Source: Symsagittifera roscoffensis
Lineage: Eukaryota; Xenacoelomorpha; Acoela; Convolutidae
DNA: 64,000 bases
NCBI RefSeq assembly: GCF_963678635.1
Contig: NC_087070.1
Location: 46,729,467 to 46,793,466, forward strand
Reading direction: 5' to 3'
Shown: positions 35,101 through 47,727 of the stretch, one piece after another
Numbering within the stretch: position 1 is the first letter of the stretch
Layout: each line of letters starts with the position of its first letter
Made by a program: the position numbers and the translations under genes
The notes under the pieces: model-generated
What the model was told of the DNA's origin: nothing
The model's database searches: none
Seen by the model: the letters and a program-made list of their open reading frames with translations, nothing else

Positions 35101-38100
35101 TGTTCTACAACTTCACCCTCTTTATCCCGGTCCACAAAGGTGACGGTTTTCTTTTGCTTGCCGCTCTCCTGTTCTTTCTGTCCGTATGAAGTACTGGTTA
35201 AAATCTCTTGGGGTATTGAGGATACTAGTTGCTGAACTATTGTCCTACAATCCCTCGTGTTCTCTTCGTGCTGTCGTCTGGACGGCATGATCTTCACTTT
35301 CTCTCTGACTGTTAGCGATGCCACTGCTGCTGTCCACTCGGGGTCATCTCTGGTCACTTCTCTTTCTAACAATCCACCCAGCATCCGCATTACTTGTGGT
35401 GCGACTTGCACCGTTTTATCCAATACTGGGAGGCTGTTTATATTCATGCGAGAGAGTTCTTGCTGGACCAGATTCGAGCGCAGCAACAAATCCAAGGGGA
35501 CCGGGTCCTCCTTGGACAGGATCTTTATCTCGGCTGCTTTCTCTACAGGTAGCTCAGGGTGCCCTGGAATTGGATGTCCTGATTTATCCAACCATCTCGT
35601 TAAGGGAAGCGCTTCATAAGTTTCTTTGTCCAGAAACGAGAATCCCTCTTTTATTTCCGCCTGATTGGCCTGCTTCTGCTCCAATCTTTCATAGAACTCA
35701 GTTTTCTTGCTGAGGTTGTCAGCATTCTGGTGTTTATCACGCATCCTATGTTCGATTATCATGTGGTAGCCATCCAGTCTTACTATCCATCTACCAATAT
35801 AACTCTGATCCATCGAGTAGGTCTTCAACCAGGATAACGCTCTGTTGTCCACGCGTAACTTGAAGGGAGCGCTCCCCAAGTATGCACGGTACTTCTCCAC
35901 AAAGGTGACTACTGCAAACATTTCTGCTTTTGGTGCGCCATATTTCATCTCTGTGTCACTCAAGACTTTGCTGCCGTATGCAATGGGACGGAGAACTGTT
36001 CTTCCGTTCCATTCTTGCTCTTGATGCAAGATTCCTGAGATTGCCACCACCGATGCGTCTGTGTCGAGAACATACATGCCCTTTTCTGTAGGCATGCTCA
36101 GCACTGGCGCTTCGCACAGTTCCCGCTTTATGTTCTCGAAAGCAACCTGTGCCTCATCGTTCCATTCGAACTTTTTCCCTTTGTTGCGCATCAGCTTCTG
36201 CATCGGGTACACCTTGTCCGCATATCCTTTAATGAATTCACGGTAATAATTGGCAAACCCCAGGAAGCTCATTAGCTGTGTGTCCGTCCTCGGAGCCTTC
36301 CATGTCAGCACAACCTCTACTGCTTCTGGATCTGGCCTCACACCATGCCTATCCACCATTCTTCCCAGGTACTTGATCGAATCCCTAAGGATTTCACATT
36401 TCGATGGTTTGCATTTCAAGCCTGCTCTTTTCATACATCCGAAGACCTCATCGAGCCGATCAATGTGATCCTCCAGGGTCGGTGTCGCTATGACTACATC
36501 ATCCACGTAGCACATCAAGAGATTCCCGTACTTTTTGGTCACTCCTGTCAAAGCCTGAGCCATCAGCCTTTGAAAAGTTGCTGTTGCATTGCACAAGCCG
36601 AAGGGCATCCTCTTCCACTGGTACAACCCCAATTCGCACGCGAAACCGGTTTTCTCCCTATCCTTTTCCGCAAGGGAACCTGCCAGAAGGCAGAACCTAA
36701 GTCCAATGTGGTGAAGAACTTGGCATCACCAAGTTTAGATAGGCTCTCGTCTATTCGCGGTATCGGGTACGCATCTTTTATCGTTACCGCGTTCAAGTAA
36801 CGAAAGTCGCAACAAAATCTAAGCTGCCCCCTTTCTTTTTCGCCATTACTACTCCGCAAGCCCATGGCGATTTCGAGGGTTCTATCATGTCGTATTCAAG
36901 CAACATTTCTATTTCCGCTCGGCACGCTTCCGATTTATGTGGCGTCATTCGCCTTGCGCCTTCCCTATGGGGAACGGCGCCCTCTTCTAGTTCGATTTCG
37001 TGTTCGACGAAATTACAGCAACCGATGTCCGCCTTATGTTTTGAAAATACCTCGGCGTTCCGATTTAGGAGGTCCCGCAATTTTTCAAAATCTCCCTCAC
37101 CTATTTTTCCTTTTAAATGTTCTATTTCTGGCAAAACCGGTTTGTCAGAATCTAGTTCATATGACGAGGGGCGTTCCGGAAAATTCGAGCAGCTTGATAA
37201 GCCGTCGTCCGTTTCGGATTTCATTGAAAACAATTTATGAATAGATTTTAATTCATTAATTCTCTTTAAGATTTTATCTTTATTTGCATGATAAGGACAG
37301 TCTTTCACACTATATTTCTTCAAGTTTTCTGTCTCCTCGTAGTCGGTCCTCATCGGCAAGGCGTAGCCAAGCTTCTTTCCACGCTGGATTGAAACCGTGG
37401 TGTCCAGTGTGTTCAACAACACACTGACACACAGTCCGTTTCGCGTTACCGAGAAGCTCCGGCCTAAAATCACCGAACTCTGACTATTTGGATTCGGTAC
37501 TAAGCAAACCTGTTTGCTATCACGTAACGAATTTAAATTTCTCATTCTAAAAATTGCTACTACAGCTTGTCCTGGTTGTAACTTTACTTTTCTATCCAAA
37601 AAAACTGGTACCTTATTTTCATCTGTTATTATCCTATTAATTGGTCTCTTAACAAACTTTCGGTCCGGGTTTCTAATCCGTATTAGACCGTTGTTCAAGT
37701 CAATCATCACGTCAAAATTCCTGACAAAATCTCTGCCCAAGATGAATTGGTCGGCGTCGTCCAGATTCTCTACCACCAGGAAGCTCATCCAAAGGTCTCG
37801 TCCTCCCATGTGAAGGACCGTTATCGGTGTTCTTCCGGCTACGTAGATGGCTCCTCGATTGGCTGCAGCCAGTCGGAGATTCGTTGGAATCAGATCTTCC
37901 CGCGTGAAGCCCATTCTTTCCCAAGTTTTTATCGGCATCACACTCACTACCGCTCCTGTGTCCAGAAGCCCTGTGACTCCGATTTTCGTTCCGTTGGTGT
38001 TGAGCAGATGTGCTGTCACATCTGCTTCATATCCAATGTGTACTGCATCTTGTTCCATCATGGCGTCATGGCCTATCCTGCGGAATTTGAGTTCCTCTTC

Positions 38101-41100
38101 TCCCAAATAGATCTGCCCTATTTGGTCATCATCTGTTGTTACATAAGTCCTGGTGTAGATGCTGATCCCATCCACGTTCAGCATCACCTGATACGGCCCA
38201 TAGACTTCTAGGTAGCGTCCATGAAGTTTCTTCATGCGAGGGCCACCCGTCGTTAGTAGTGCCCTCACAGCCCTCGACTCGGTGCGTGGCTCCATCTGCC
38301 TCAGATAGTCTGCATATGTGTCCAAATGCATCAAAGTGAACTCAGACGGTTCACTCAGATTTCTGATTACCTGATGCCCTGCCACCGAGATTATCGACTG
38401 TATTTTACTTCCTTGCGGTGCCATACCGAACCTCTGACCAGAGATAACATTAAGTTTCATGCTCAAGCTGCTTGGTGCTTTTGCCTCTTCAACTTCCGTT
38501 GCTTCGAAGGCGTTCAATTGCTCCTGTAATTTTTCATTCTCCAGCTCGAGTTTCACCTTTTGTTCAATCTCTTTCGTCACTAGTTCCTGTTGTACTCTAT
38601 TTATAGCATCCCTCGCAGCTGCCCTATAATCGATTTTGAAGTCATCGGCCGCAGTTGCTGGTTCTGGTTCACGTGCTTCCTCTGTTACCGCTTGCATCTT
38701 CTTTGCCACCAGCTCTTGAGGTTTATCCTTTCTGCGTGCCTCCGCTTCGCTCAAAAGTCGAGCCTTGCTGGCTTTCACTCCTGACAAAGCTTCTTCATGT
38801 CTTGGATGCTTGATGTCTGCCACTGCATCCCAGAATTGCGGACAATCTGATTTAAAATGACCTTCCAAGTTACAAAAGAAACACCTCGGGCCGAATTTCG
38901 CAATTACTCCTCTCATGAAATCCTCCTGGTCCAACTCTGACGCATCTTCGTCCTCGAGGCTAAAGCCTATTGCTTTCATGCCTTGCTTGTAAGCTGGGCA
39001 TGCTGACACATGATGGTCTGTTGAACTGCAATTAGCACAAGAGCGTCTCTTGTCCATATCATCCCTCGGTTTGTACCAATTGTTCCCTTGGTTTGCTGGT
39101 CCGTTGTTAAAATTGCCATAATTGTTCTTGTAATATCCAGATCTCGAAGGAGGTTTCAACAATAGATACTCTTTTGATTTGAGCCTCAACTCCTCCGGTG
39201 TTGGCGCATTAGTTGATAGTGGTGTGTAATGCGTTGCTAGCATCGTACGAAGTTCACCATTTTTCACACCATCGATGAATTTTGAGGCTACGGCCAGGTT
39301 CATCCTTCGGTTTGACTCATCCGGTTGGCTGCGTCTTCTCAGCATTTCCAAATCATCGAGACACTTGTCTATTGTTTCATCTTCTCGTTGCCTCCGTTTC
39401 TCGAAGCGCATCATCGCCTGGTGCCCCTGCACCCCTGATCCGAAACGGTTTAACAAGATTTCGAAGATTTTCTCAGCAGTGTCATGTTGATACTGTTTCT
39501 TGGCCATGACACAGTTCAGGGCTGTCCCTTCTAAGTTGCTGGTGAGCGCGCTGCATTCCTGTCTCTCCGACAAGTCCTCTTCCTCGAAATGCAGCTTCAT
39601 TACCTCTATCCAGGTATCAATACAGCCATCAGATTCGTCTTTGTAGCATCTTGGTTTCTTAAAGACTCTTCTGGACTTCTCACTGCGTTCATTGGTCCTT
39701 GATAACCTTGTCAGGAATGTCTCCAAAGACCTGTTTAGGGGTTCAAATGCTGTGGCCATTGCCGTAGCATCCCTTGAGTGTCCTGCTTGAGTGTCCTCAC
39801 ACCTCGTCGAAGGCTCTGTATGAGGTGCATCCCTGCAATCCGAATCGCCGTGAGTGTTTCCCTCTTGACCTACATGACTCCTCTTCGGGCTTGCATGCCC
39901 CCTGTTGCCGGAATCACTTCTCCCAGTCGCATGTGTGCCTTGCGTTGGTCGTTCGTTCGAGGTTTGTTTGTTCCCCATTGAGCTTGCTCTACTGTTCGGG
40001 CCCCATGCTGTATTACCCCTTGTGGCATAGCCTGATGAACTGCCCCTGCCTCTAGTGGATCCATACGTCTTCCTCCTTTGATGTTCATTGAAGTTCACCC
40101 TCGGTTCCCTGCTTGGACCACCCGAGTTCGGCTCTCGTTCTTTTGGTCCACTCTTGCTGCTTAGTAGCCCGTCCAACCTATCCATGATAGCCTGAGTTCG
40201 CCTCTCCATCATCGCGTCTATCTTTGTGTCAAGAGACCCAAGAGACTGCTCTTGCTGAATTCTTAATTTCTCCATGTCGGCTCTTAAGCGTAACTCCCTC
40301 TGTTCCGCCTCTCTTGTCATTCGCGACAAGTTCCTCGTCATATGTTCGTCCGTTCTTTCTTTCAAGCGTTTTTCGCTCCTGTCAACTTCTTGTCTGTTGC
40401 GGTTTATTTCTAACCCAGGTAACTTCGTGCTTGTCGAGATCGGGGCCTTGACTCTCTGCTTCAACGTCTTTTCATTATTTATTTCAGGATCCATTAACGC
40501 ATTGCCGAGCCCTCTGGTTCTACTCTCTTCAGGTTGTGGCTCCGAACTTGTCCTAATCGCGAAGTCCTTTGACTGGCCCGGTGTGTTTGCCTCCTTGCTT
40601 ATCGTTGTCACTACACCAAATTTGTCCATGGTTCCAGTCTCTCTTCCGACGTGTGCCTCACTCTCCTGGATCGAACTATTGAGGCTGACTTGAGATCCAA
40701 AGTCCCCTTGCTCTTCTTCATCTTCCTCATCCTCCTGGGACTCACCATCGTTTCCTGCTCCTCCTCCCATGCTGAATGGAAAGAAGTTTCCTAAGGTGTT
40801 CTTCATTCTTTCTGAGAACGATGACGACGTTGTTTGCTTCCCAGTTCCGCTTGCCATCATAGTGTTGTCTGTCGGAGATCTTCTAGTTGTCGCTACTTCA
40901 GTTGAGATGTCGGACAGTTCCGACATCTCCTCTCGATCCAATGTCCCGGTGGAAGTGGCAAAATCATGGCCTTGTTCTACCGGAGTAGATTCACTCGCCA
41001 GCCTTCTGCCTCTCCCTTCCAGTCCATTTACTCCCTGGTTGTCGTTCATGGTATGGTCCGTATTGACCTCCACTTCTAACAGTTCTCTTCGCTCTTCTGA

Positions 41101-41274
41101 GGTCTTCTGACTTCTCGTTTCAACCATTCTGCCTGAAACCGTCTCCCCTTTATCGGACCGGGATCGCTTGATCCAATCCACAAAAGGATCGGTCATCGTT
41201 TTTCTTTGCTTTTCAGGTATGAATTTCCTAGAGCTATTACCTCGTTTTGGTATCCTTGACTTGTCTAGACTCAT
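32016..41274 (-). mobile_element. gag-pol region of the giant Gypsy element
   Basis: In transcription order: a long charged gag-like N-terminal part (41274 to about 39100); two CCHC zinc knuckles of spacing C-X2-C-X4-H-X4-C (about 39000-39045 and 38860-38905); an aspartic protease with LLDTGA (about 37930-37975); reverse transcriptase with the YVDD box (about 36505); RNase H (about 35700-36090); integrase with an HHCC zinc module (about 34080-34200) and a D,D,E core (about 33660-34010); and a GPF-type module (RGPFMITEV) near 33280. A long acidic tail follows the integrase. Coding potential is largely kept, with roughly two interruptions. Domain order identifies Ty3/Gypsy. Confidence 0.92.
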
Positions 41275-44242
41275 TCTCTATTTGTCACTTTCCTATGCCT
41301 ACTCTTGACTCAATTGCTAGAGACCTTATAGTTTTATTAACAATAATAATGACACAACACAATAAATTTCACCAGATTCTATTAAATAGTGACCACGAAT
41401 CCCTGTGTTGTCAGAGTACAGTTTGTATAAAATTTATTCACACTAACCGATTATCGGTCCAAAGATCTGGAAACTAGCACAATATGATGTTATCAGTCAA
41501 TTTAAAAGATAGTGTATTCACTACCCAATCAAGCACAGTTTACGTTGATTTAAAATCAAAAACAAAAATATATGTTGACACAATATGAATGTATATATAA
41601 AAAAACGTATGTGTCTTGTACTCTTAGTCGGTCGCAGTACAATAGTCGAACCTGTCTTTTAAAGAAAAAGCTTTCCCTGCTTGGTGCTGCACCAAACAGA
41701 CAAAACTTTGAAGGCAGTAATTTTCTCAAGTGGGCGTCTATTGCACCCACCGAGTACTGTGTTACCTATCTGCCTTCGGACTGCCCGAGCTAGACCTACT
41801 AAAATCCTCAGGGCAGTCACTTTTCCCAAAAACGTATTATGCTTCAATCCACACCAATGAGTCACGCTCTTTTTAATTTAGACTTAGTGTCGCGAATATC
41901 CGAGTTCGGACCTGTTTTGTATTAGTCTGGTTCTTTTTGAAAGGCAAGTTACCAGTGCAGTCACTGATACCTAGCCTGTGTATTAATAACCTAATACCTC
42001 TCGCTTTTTAGTCTTTCTTTCGTTCACCTAAGTCCTTAATAAAATAATACCCCTCCGGATTGGCACAAATAGGACCCTTCCGGACTGTCAGAATATAGAC
42101 CCCTCCGGATTGGGACCCCTCCGAGTTAGTTAATAGTAGACCCCTCCGGATTTGGACCCCTCCGAATTAGCAACTATAAGACCCCTCCGGATTCGGACCC
42201 CTCCGGTTTTGTGGAAAGTAGACCCCTCCGGATTCGGAGCCCTTAGCTCTGTCAAAGTAGCTTTTCTTAGTTTTCCTAATTTCAGCTTATACCCCTCCGG
42301 ATACGTTCTCCGATTCTTTTATGCTGTTTGAATTAACTGGGAAGGGTATAGGGTCCTTTCCTAGACCCCTCTGGATTGAAGTTAAGGCACTTATTTGACA
42401 ATTCACACTAACGGTGAAGGGTCTTATCACTTGCCTAATTTCGACTCTATTATGGTTGTCTTGTGCCTTCAGCCCTCCCTTTTTGTCTAGAACTGTCCTA
42501 AGTTACTTAGTTCAATCGCTATCAACTTTTGGTAGGGGTATAAGGGTTTTTCAGAAAAATTTATAAAACGTGAAGGGTGTACCCCTCCGGATTTGTGTAA
42601 TTTGCTAAAAACAATCTCAAAAATTTTCTCGCTCGTTTCTCCGGGAAATTTCCCAATCCTGTCAGTAAGCTCAGCTAATCTCTGATCTATTGGTACCAAG
42701 ATCAACTCGATATGCCCTGTAGTTCCAAAGTTATTAACCAAAACGTCTTTTTTGTAAACTCAAAAAATTTCTCACTTATAGGTTCCACCTAACTTTTTCC
42801 GCAATTCTGTCCCTTTCGACCTAAAAATTATTTAACCGAGCTCAGAAGGCCTATACTCTTCAAGTTCAATGCAAAAGACCCGATCTAAAACGCTTTTGTA
42901 GAAAAAATTTGCGAAAAACTATGCCACCTGGAACCCTCCGGATTGATGAATCCACCAAATCAAACACGTTATGTTCGATTTCTCTGCAACCCGGAAGGCT
43001 TTCGGGTAGCGGGTTTTAAAACTCGTAGATTCACTAGTGGACGTTGTCCGAACAACTATTTTTACTGTCCTAACTCAAAGATTTCAAAAAATTTTCTGAT
43101 TTTATAGTGTTTCTTACTATCAAAAAATGGGAAAATTTGGTTTTTGGTACCAAACTAGTTCCAACCACTTCCGAACTAAAGTTAACCGGTTCTATCTATT
43201 ACAGTAGTGCAGTTACGATGTAACACACTAACTTAGCGCTTTTTTCCGTTTCAAAAAATATCGATGTCTCAAAAATCGCGACTTGTGGGGGGATCAAAAT
43301 ATCGCTATTTTGACCCTAAAAACCGGTCTGTTTTCGTTGTTTTTCACTGAAAAACGATATAAGACTATTAAAATAGGCTATATAAGTAATAATATTAGTA
43401 ATACTATACCCCTCCGGGTTTGTTTATTATCCGAATTAAGGTGCTTAACTCGGATATTCGCAGTTCGGTGAAGGGTCACTACAGTGCAGCACTGTCGAGC
43501 CCCCGACAGATTACTATCTTACTTTTTGTACCAAAAGGGATACAAAACTTGTTAACGATACCCAACAGTCGATTGTTGTTGTCGTTGAGCCCCTTCTTGT
43601 TGCTCCTTGTACTGCTTGCCGGATCGGTCTTCACCCAGGACCCTTCCGAATTGAGCGCAAATCAGCTGACCCTTCCGGATTGAGCGCAATTTATCATTAA
43701 CGTGCTTAAATGCTCAAATAACCCTACAGTACAAGCCTCACAAACGGGCTACAAAATTGATCGTAACGATCCTGACTGATATAAATGCCTGTAACAACAA
43801 TATATCTATCAACAACAAACGGGGGGGTTGAATCACATCTTGTCTGGGGGGATGATTTCTACTGATTTTTTTTTACTTTTTTACTGTTTTTGGTTTTTTC
43901 GGTTATTTTTTAGATTTTTTGTTTTTCTTGGGTACTATACTATTTTTGTTTGGTTTTACTTATATCTTTAAGTGTTTTTGGTCACCAACCACTCAGGGGA
44001 CGAGGAGACGGCCGATCCCCCCACCCTTCCTGGTTCGTGAATTTTCGGTCTTAACTAGGTTAAAAAACTATTCACGGCAATCCGGAAGGCCTCCGCGTTC
44101 CGAACTACCCTTCCGCCCCGGCGGTTTAGGCCTATTAAGGGCGTTAATGTGAGCATCCGCTCGGCGCGGAGTGCTCGTTAACGGTTCCGCCGGTCATGAT
44201 GTTATAAAAGAATAACACCCAGGAGCGCCATAAAAACATACA
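41275..44242 (-). other. Long 5' leader of the element with dispersed CCGGA motif
   Basis: About 3 kb between the 5' LTR and gag without a long reading frame. On the plus strand the motif ACCCCTCCGGATT and close variants recur about 16 times between roughly 42047 and 43680. Just inside the LTR the element strand reads TGTATGTTTTTATGGCGCTC; the TGGCGC there may be the start of a tRNA primer-binding site, a few bases from the LTR, but the tRNA was not identified. Confidence 0.75.
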
Positions 44243-45186
44243 TGTAACATTCGCCCGGAAGATACATATCGACGGATAACAAAACTAAGTCTTAAGACGA
44301 CTGGCTAGCGTCTAAACAGAGCTTTGCATGTTTTTCACCGTCTCTACCAAGCCAGTACTTTTCGGTGGTCTTTTCTAACATCGGGTCGACAAAAACGTTA
44401 CTGTTCTCCGGCTTCGACCAGAACGCTCAAATTAACTGAATTACATGCAAAAATAGTGAGCTCATGGCTGGGTCTCAGTATCCCCAGACCACGAGGTCAC
44501 TCCTAAAAACAGGGCTACTACTTATTATATTACTATTGTTTTTGTTCAGTAGATAAAAATCATCATCTCCATCGAAGATGGATCAACCCTCCCCCCCCCC
44601 CCCCCCCCCAACTCTTAGCACCTCATCCTTGTCAAAACTAATCCAAATATCAATTAAATTCAAGTCAGGACATGACAGGATGCTAAAAGTTCATATGAGT
44701 CAATAAAAGTTTTCCGTCCCGAGACCCTTCCGGATTCTTGAATCCGGTGAATCAAGCTCCTTAAGTTCGATTTCACGACAACACGGAAGGCTGGTTTCTT
44801 ACCCTTCACCGTTGTTCGCAACGGCCTTGCAACTATTGTAGCAGCACAATAGTTGCAACTCGGAACGTTCTCTGCAATCTGCTGCTGTTTTTCTTCAATT
44901 CCGACTTCTTCAATTTCGATAAAGTTGTTCTCGTCAGCGCAACTAATGTTGTTGTGTTTTCTCACTCATTTTTTGTTAAAATGGCCGTTTCAGCATTTCT
45001 CAGAAATGTGACGTCATCATTCGAATTTTTGAAATTTTAAAATACTAGAATATTCCAGCCCTCACCGTTTGGCTAAACGTTCCAATAACGCCCTTAGTTC
45101 TTAAAAACCACCAATCCGGAAGGCTTACTGCTAAAATTCCGAATTCTGCAGAGATTGCATTTTTCACATTCTGGTCGAATGTCACA
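44243..45186 (-). repeat. 5' LTR of the giant Gypsy element
   Basis: 944 bp. It contains a poly-C run at about 44590-44610. Minus-strand 101-codon frames at 44660-44965 here and 23435-23740 in the partner LTR are both open and nearly identical; they begin with GTG and no family is recognised, so coding is doubtful. Confidence 0.92.
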
Positions 45187-45316
45187 CTTCTAATTTTGTA
45201 ATCATTTTTTTTTCATTTTGAGTAAAATTTTAAGGTCGTTCATGAAAATTGAGTGACGCGAATTCTTCAGCACTCGATACAAGAAGATTCTAACTTCAAA
45301 ACTGTTGCATCACAAA

Positions 45317-46199
45317 ATGGAAAAATGGATTTTGATGGCTGCTCTTTTGTTCATATCCTTAGCATACGCGATAGCAAAAAATGACGACCAGGTATGTATG
45401 CTGTTTACCCTTGCTTGCAATATAGATTTATTATTGAGTTATTCTTGACACCTTCAAGTCGAAACTATCAAAAAAATATAGATTACTGAGAAAATTTACG
45501 TATTAATGAATAATAATGGAAATTGAATATTTTTATAGAAAGATACAAGTACAGTCGCGCCTATTACCACACTAAATACAACCTCTTCTAAGGATACTTC
45601 TGTCAAAACAGACAAAGGCAAAAACGTGGTCGAAATGAAGAATATTACTGCGGCTGCAAACAAAAGTCTAACTAATGATGAAGATCCAAGCTCAGAAAAA
45701 AAGACGAACGGAACTGAGAGCACTACGTGGAAAGATCGCATTCAGGATATGAGATACAGACTGAGCAATAATAAAAACGCAGTCCAAATAACGATGTTTG
45801 CTTTGATTGGACTAACATCGCTCGTAGTTCTCTACTTTATCGTGAAGACAATGAGGTTAGTTTGAGAAAAGAGAAATATCTTTTTTTCTGAATTTGGTCA
45901 AAATGTGTTATTGTGGTAACCATCTTAGGTTATATAAAATACTAGGTGACTAGCTCTCATGCAGATTCAAAAATCCTGTATCCTTTATCGAGATTGTGAA
46001 GATAATAGAGAATATTAAAGATTACCCTCTGTCTATTTGTTTTTCCTTCTTGAATAAAGTGAGATTTTTCAGACTGAAACGGGAGAAAAGCAAGAGTAGG
46101 AAGTACGGGGTGTTGACGAATGGAATGGAGATGGATCACCTGGAAAGTGACAGCGATGACGAGGATACTACAGTATTTGAACTCAACCATAGGCGCTAG
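45317..46199 (+). CDS. FAM174-family type I membrane protein, 3 exons
   Basis: Inferred exons 45317-45391, 45539-45855 and 46074-46199 with the acceptor at 46073; coding length 519 nt, 172 aa. Exon 1 encodes a signal peptide (MEKWILMAALLFISLAYAIA). The luminal part is Ser/Thr/Lys-rich with potential N-glycosylation sites (LNTTS, KNITA, NKSLT, TNGTE). One transmembrane helix lies at about residues 107-129 (VQITMFALIGLTSLVVLYFI), followed by a basic stop-transfer stretch. The cytosolic tail SRKYGVLTNGMEMDHLE plus an acidic DSDDEDTTVFE end is the hallmark of the FAM174/DUF1180 family. Donors GTATGT and GTTAGT and AG acceptors agree with frame. The family is poorly characterised, so no function is assigned. 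Confidence 0.88.
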
Positions 46200-46679
46200 A
46201 GAGCAAATGAAACAGGAAACCGGAAATCTAGACGTTCATGCCAGGCAAGTCATTTTTTTTGTCTACACGAGCTAGTTACCGAGCGTAGTGTAATAATAGA
46301 AATCTACTCCTTTTTCCAACCCAACTTGGAAATAGAAGTGCTCACTTGGTCGCGCTTTTGCTGCATGGTATTGACAATTTAATATCATTTGTTTGATCTG
46401 CTTTAATGATGGCTATTGTCTGCAGATGCGAGAACGCCCAGCTCGGACCTTTGAGGTCGGTGGTTTGTTTCTGGCACAGCAGTAGCTTTTTTCAAGGCTT
46501 TTTTGCCGTTTTCGTGTTTGTGCTAGCGAAGCGCAGCTTCGCTTCGGTGTATTCATTTATTGTTAGGATTGCAAAAACATGTGTCGAGAAAAACTGGTCC
46601 GAAAAATGTTTTCAGTCTAACTTAGCAATGTTTGAAAAAAAGATATGTAAACTTATTTATTAAAAACTCAATTGCAATT
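46200..46679. other. Gene-free stretch after FAM174
   Basis: Contains GCGAAGCGCAGCTTCGCTTC near 46527, a small palindrome similar to ones at about 56960 and 58578, so likely an interspersed-repeat fragment. No gene seen. Confidence 0.45.
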
Positions 46680-47727
46680 ATGTCGCCTTTTGTGAGCATT
46701 GGTCGACTTGAAAAAATTCGGCTATTATGGAGACCAACCCCTTCGGAAAAATATTAGAATCCGTCTCCTTTTCATATAAAAACTTTTCCTCCGAATAAGC
46801 TAATTGAAATGGAGACTTGCGTTTTGTTTTTAGTTTGTCATATTTGACCGGAGAAGATCGAAATCTTTTCTACATCATTTGGCGGCTAGATGGCATCACC
46901 TCTGAAATAGCTATACGAGTTCTTTGCTATACGAGTTCTCCTGTTTACTCACCAACATTAAAGTTAGTCGTTGTAAACGCTTACTTGAATTGTCCATTAA
47001 TATTCCGACTTGTAAATATACTCAGTTTAAATAACATTCAATCTAATCTGTGCTATTACTAATGTCGTCTCGTCCACCATCGGGCTCTCATCAATATTTT
47101 TGTCATCTTCCAAGTTGGGGCTGTTATTATGCCCGAGGGACCAAATGTCCGGTGGTTTTCAGCCAATCAATTTCTCTTTATCTGCGCAAATCTGATTTTC
47201 TTGCTGATTTCCTAACTGAATTGTGATAGGCTAAAATTTTCGGTCATCAGCGATCCCTCTCTACATGCCCTGGTGTTTTCATGTCCGAATCCTTTGCTTT
47301 TATACATATCCTTGTTGTTCATACTAACAAATGTTAATCTATGTTGAATATAGGGCTATTTGATTTATTTATGAATTGTCTAAATTATAATAGAAATTTA
47401 TTATTTTGAAAAAACCAAGAAAAGTATGTGTAGTTGAAAGGTCATTAAAGATAATGCAGTTCTCGTTTTTGTATTAGCCGTTTTTCTGAATTCTAATTGT
47501 ATTATTTCTGGTCCTTAAATGGATGAAATTGGTGAAAATTAGGCCTGGTGCCGGACATCAGGACGACCGGACTTCAACGTGAATCGTAGAAGTAAGTAGG
47601 TACTTGAAGACGAAAACTAAAAAAATCATAAAAAATGATGGTGGCATCAAAACAGTAAATTGTCGGTTTTTTATATATGTAGGTCGCGTTATTTTTTTGT
47701 TTTTAAGATAAAAATGGATGTAATCTT
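46680..47727. repeat. 1048-bp tandem duplication, copy 1
   Basis: Repeats head to tail with 47728-48775. Only two base differences were noticed (GCATTGG/GCAATGG near the start and TTTTCGG/TTTTTGG in the middle). Junctions share TTA. Confidence 0.95.

Larger units (their letters stand above)
22941..45186 (-). mobile_element. Giant Ty3/Gypsy LTR retrotransposon (22.2 kb) with extra ORFs
   Basis: Bounded by LTRs at 22941-23961 and 44243-45186, beginning TGTAACATTCG and ending CGAATGTCACA (imperfect inverted termini). Transcribed right to left: leader (44242-41275), gag-pol (41274-32016), an SGNH-hydrolase frame (31727-28092) and two orphan frames (27426-25294, 25278-24781). Domain order protease, RT, RNase H, integrase places it in Ty3/Gypsy. 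Coding parts are more GC-rich than the host DNA. The LTRs differ at only a few positions over about 690 comparable bases, so it is fairly young. It looks nearly whole, with roughly two interruptions in gag-pol. A clear target-site duplication was not found (TTCTT at left, CTTCT at right). Confidence 0.93.

Noticed and set aside
46527-46546. Helitron 3' hairpin at the GAAGCGCAGCTTCGC palindrome
   Set aside because: Related palindromes occur near 56960 and 58578, but no CTRR end or TC start was found at consistent positions.
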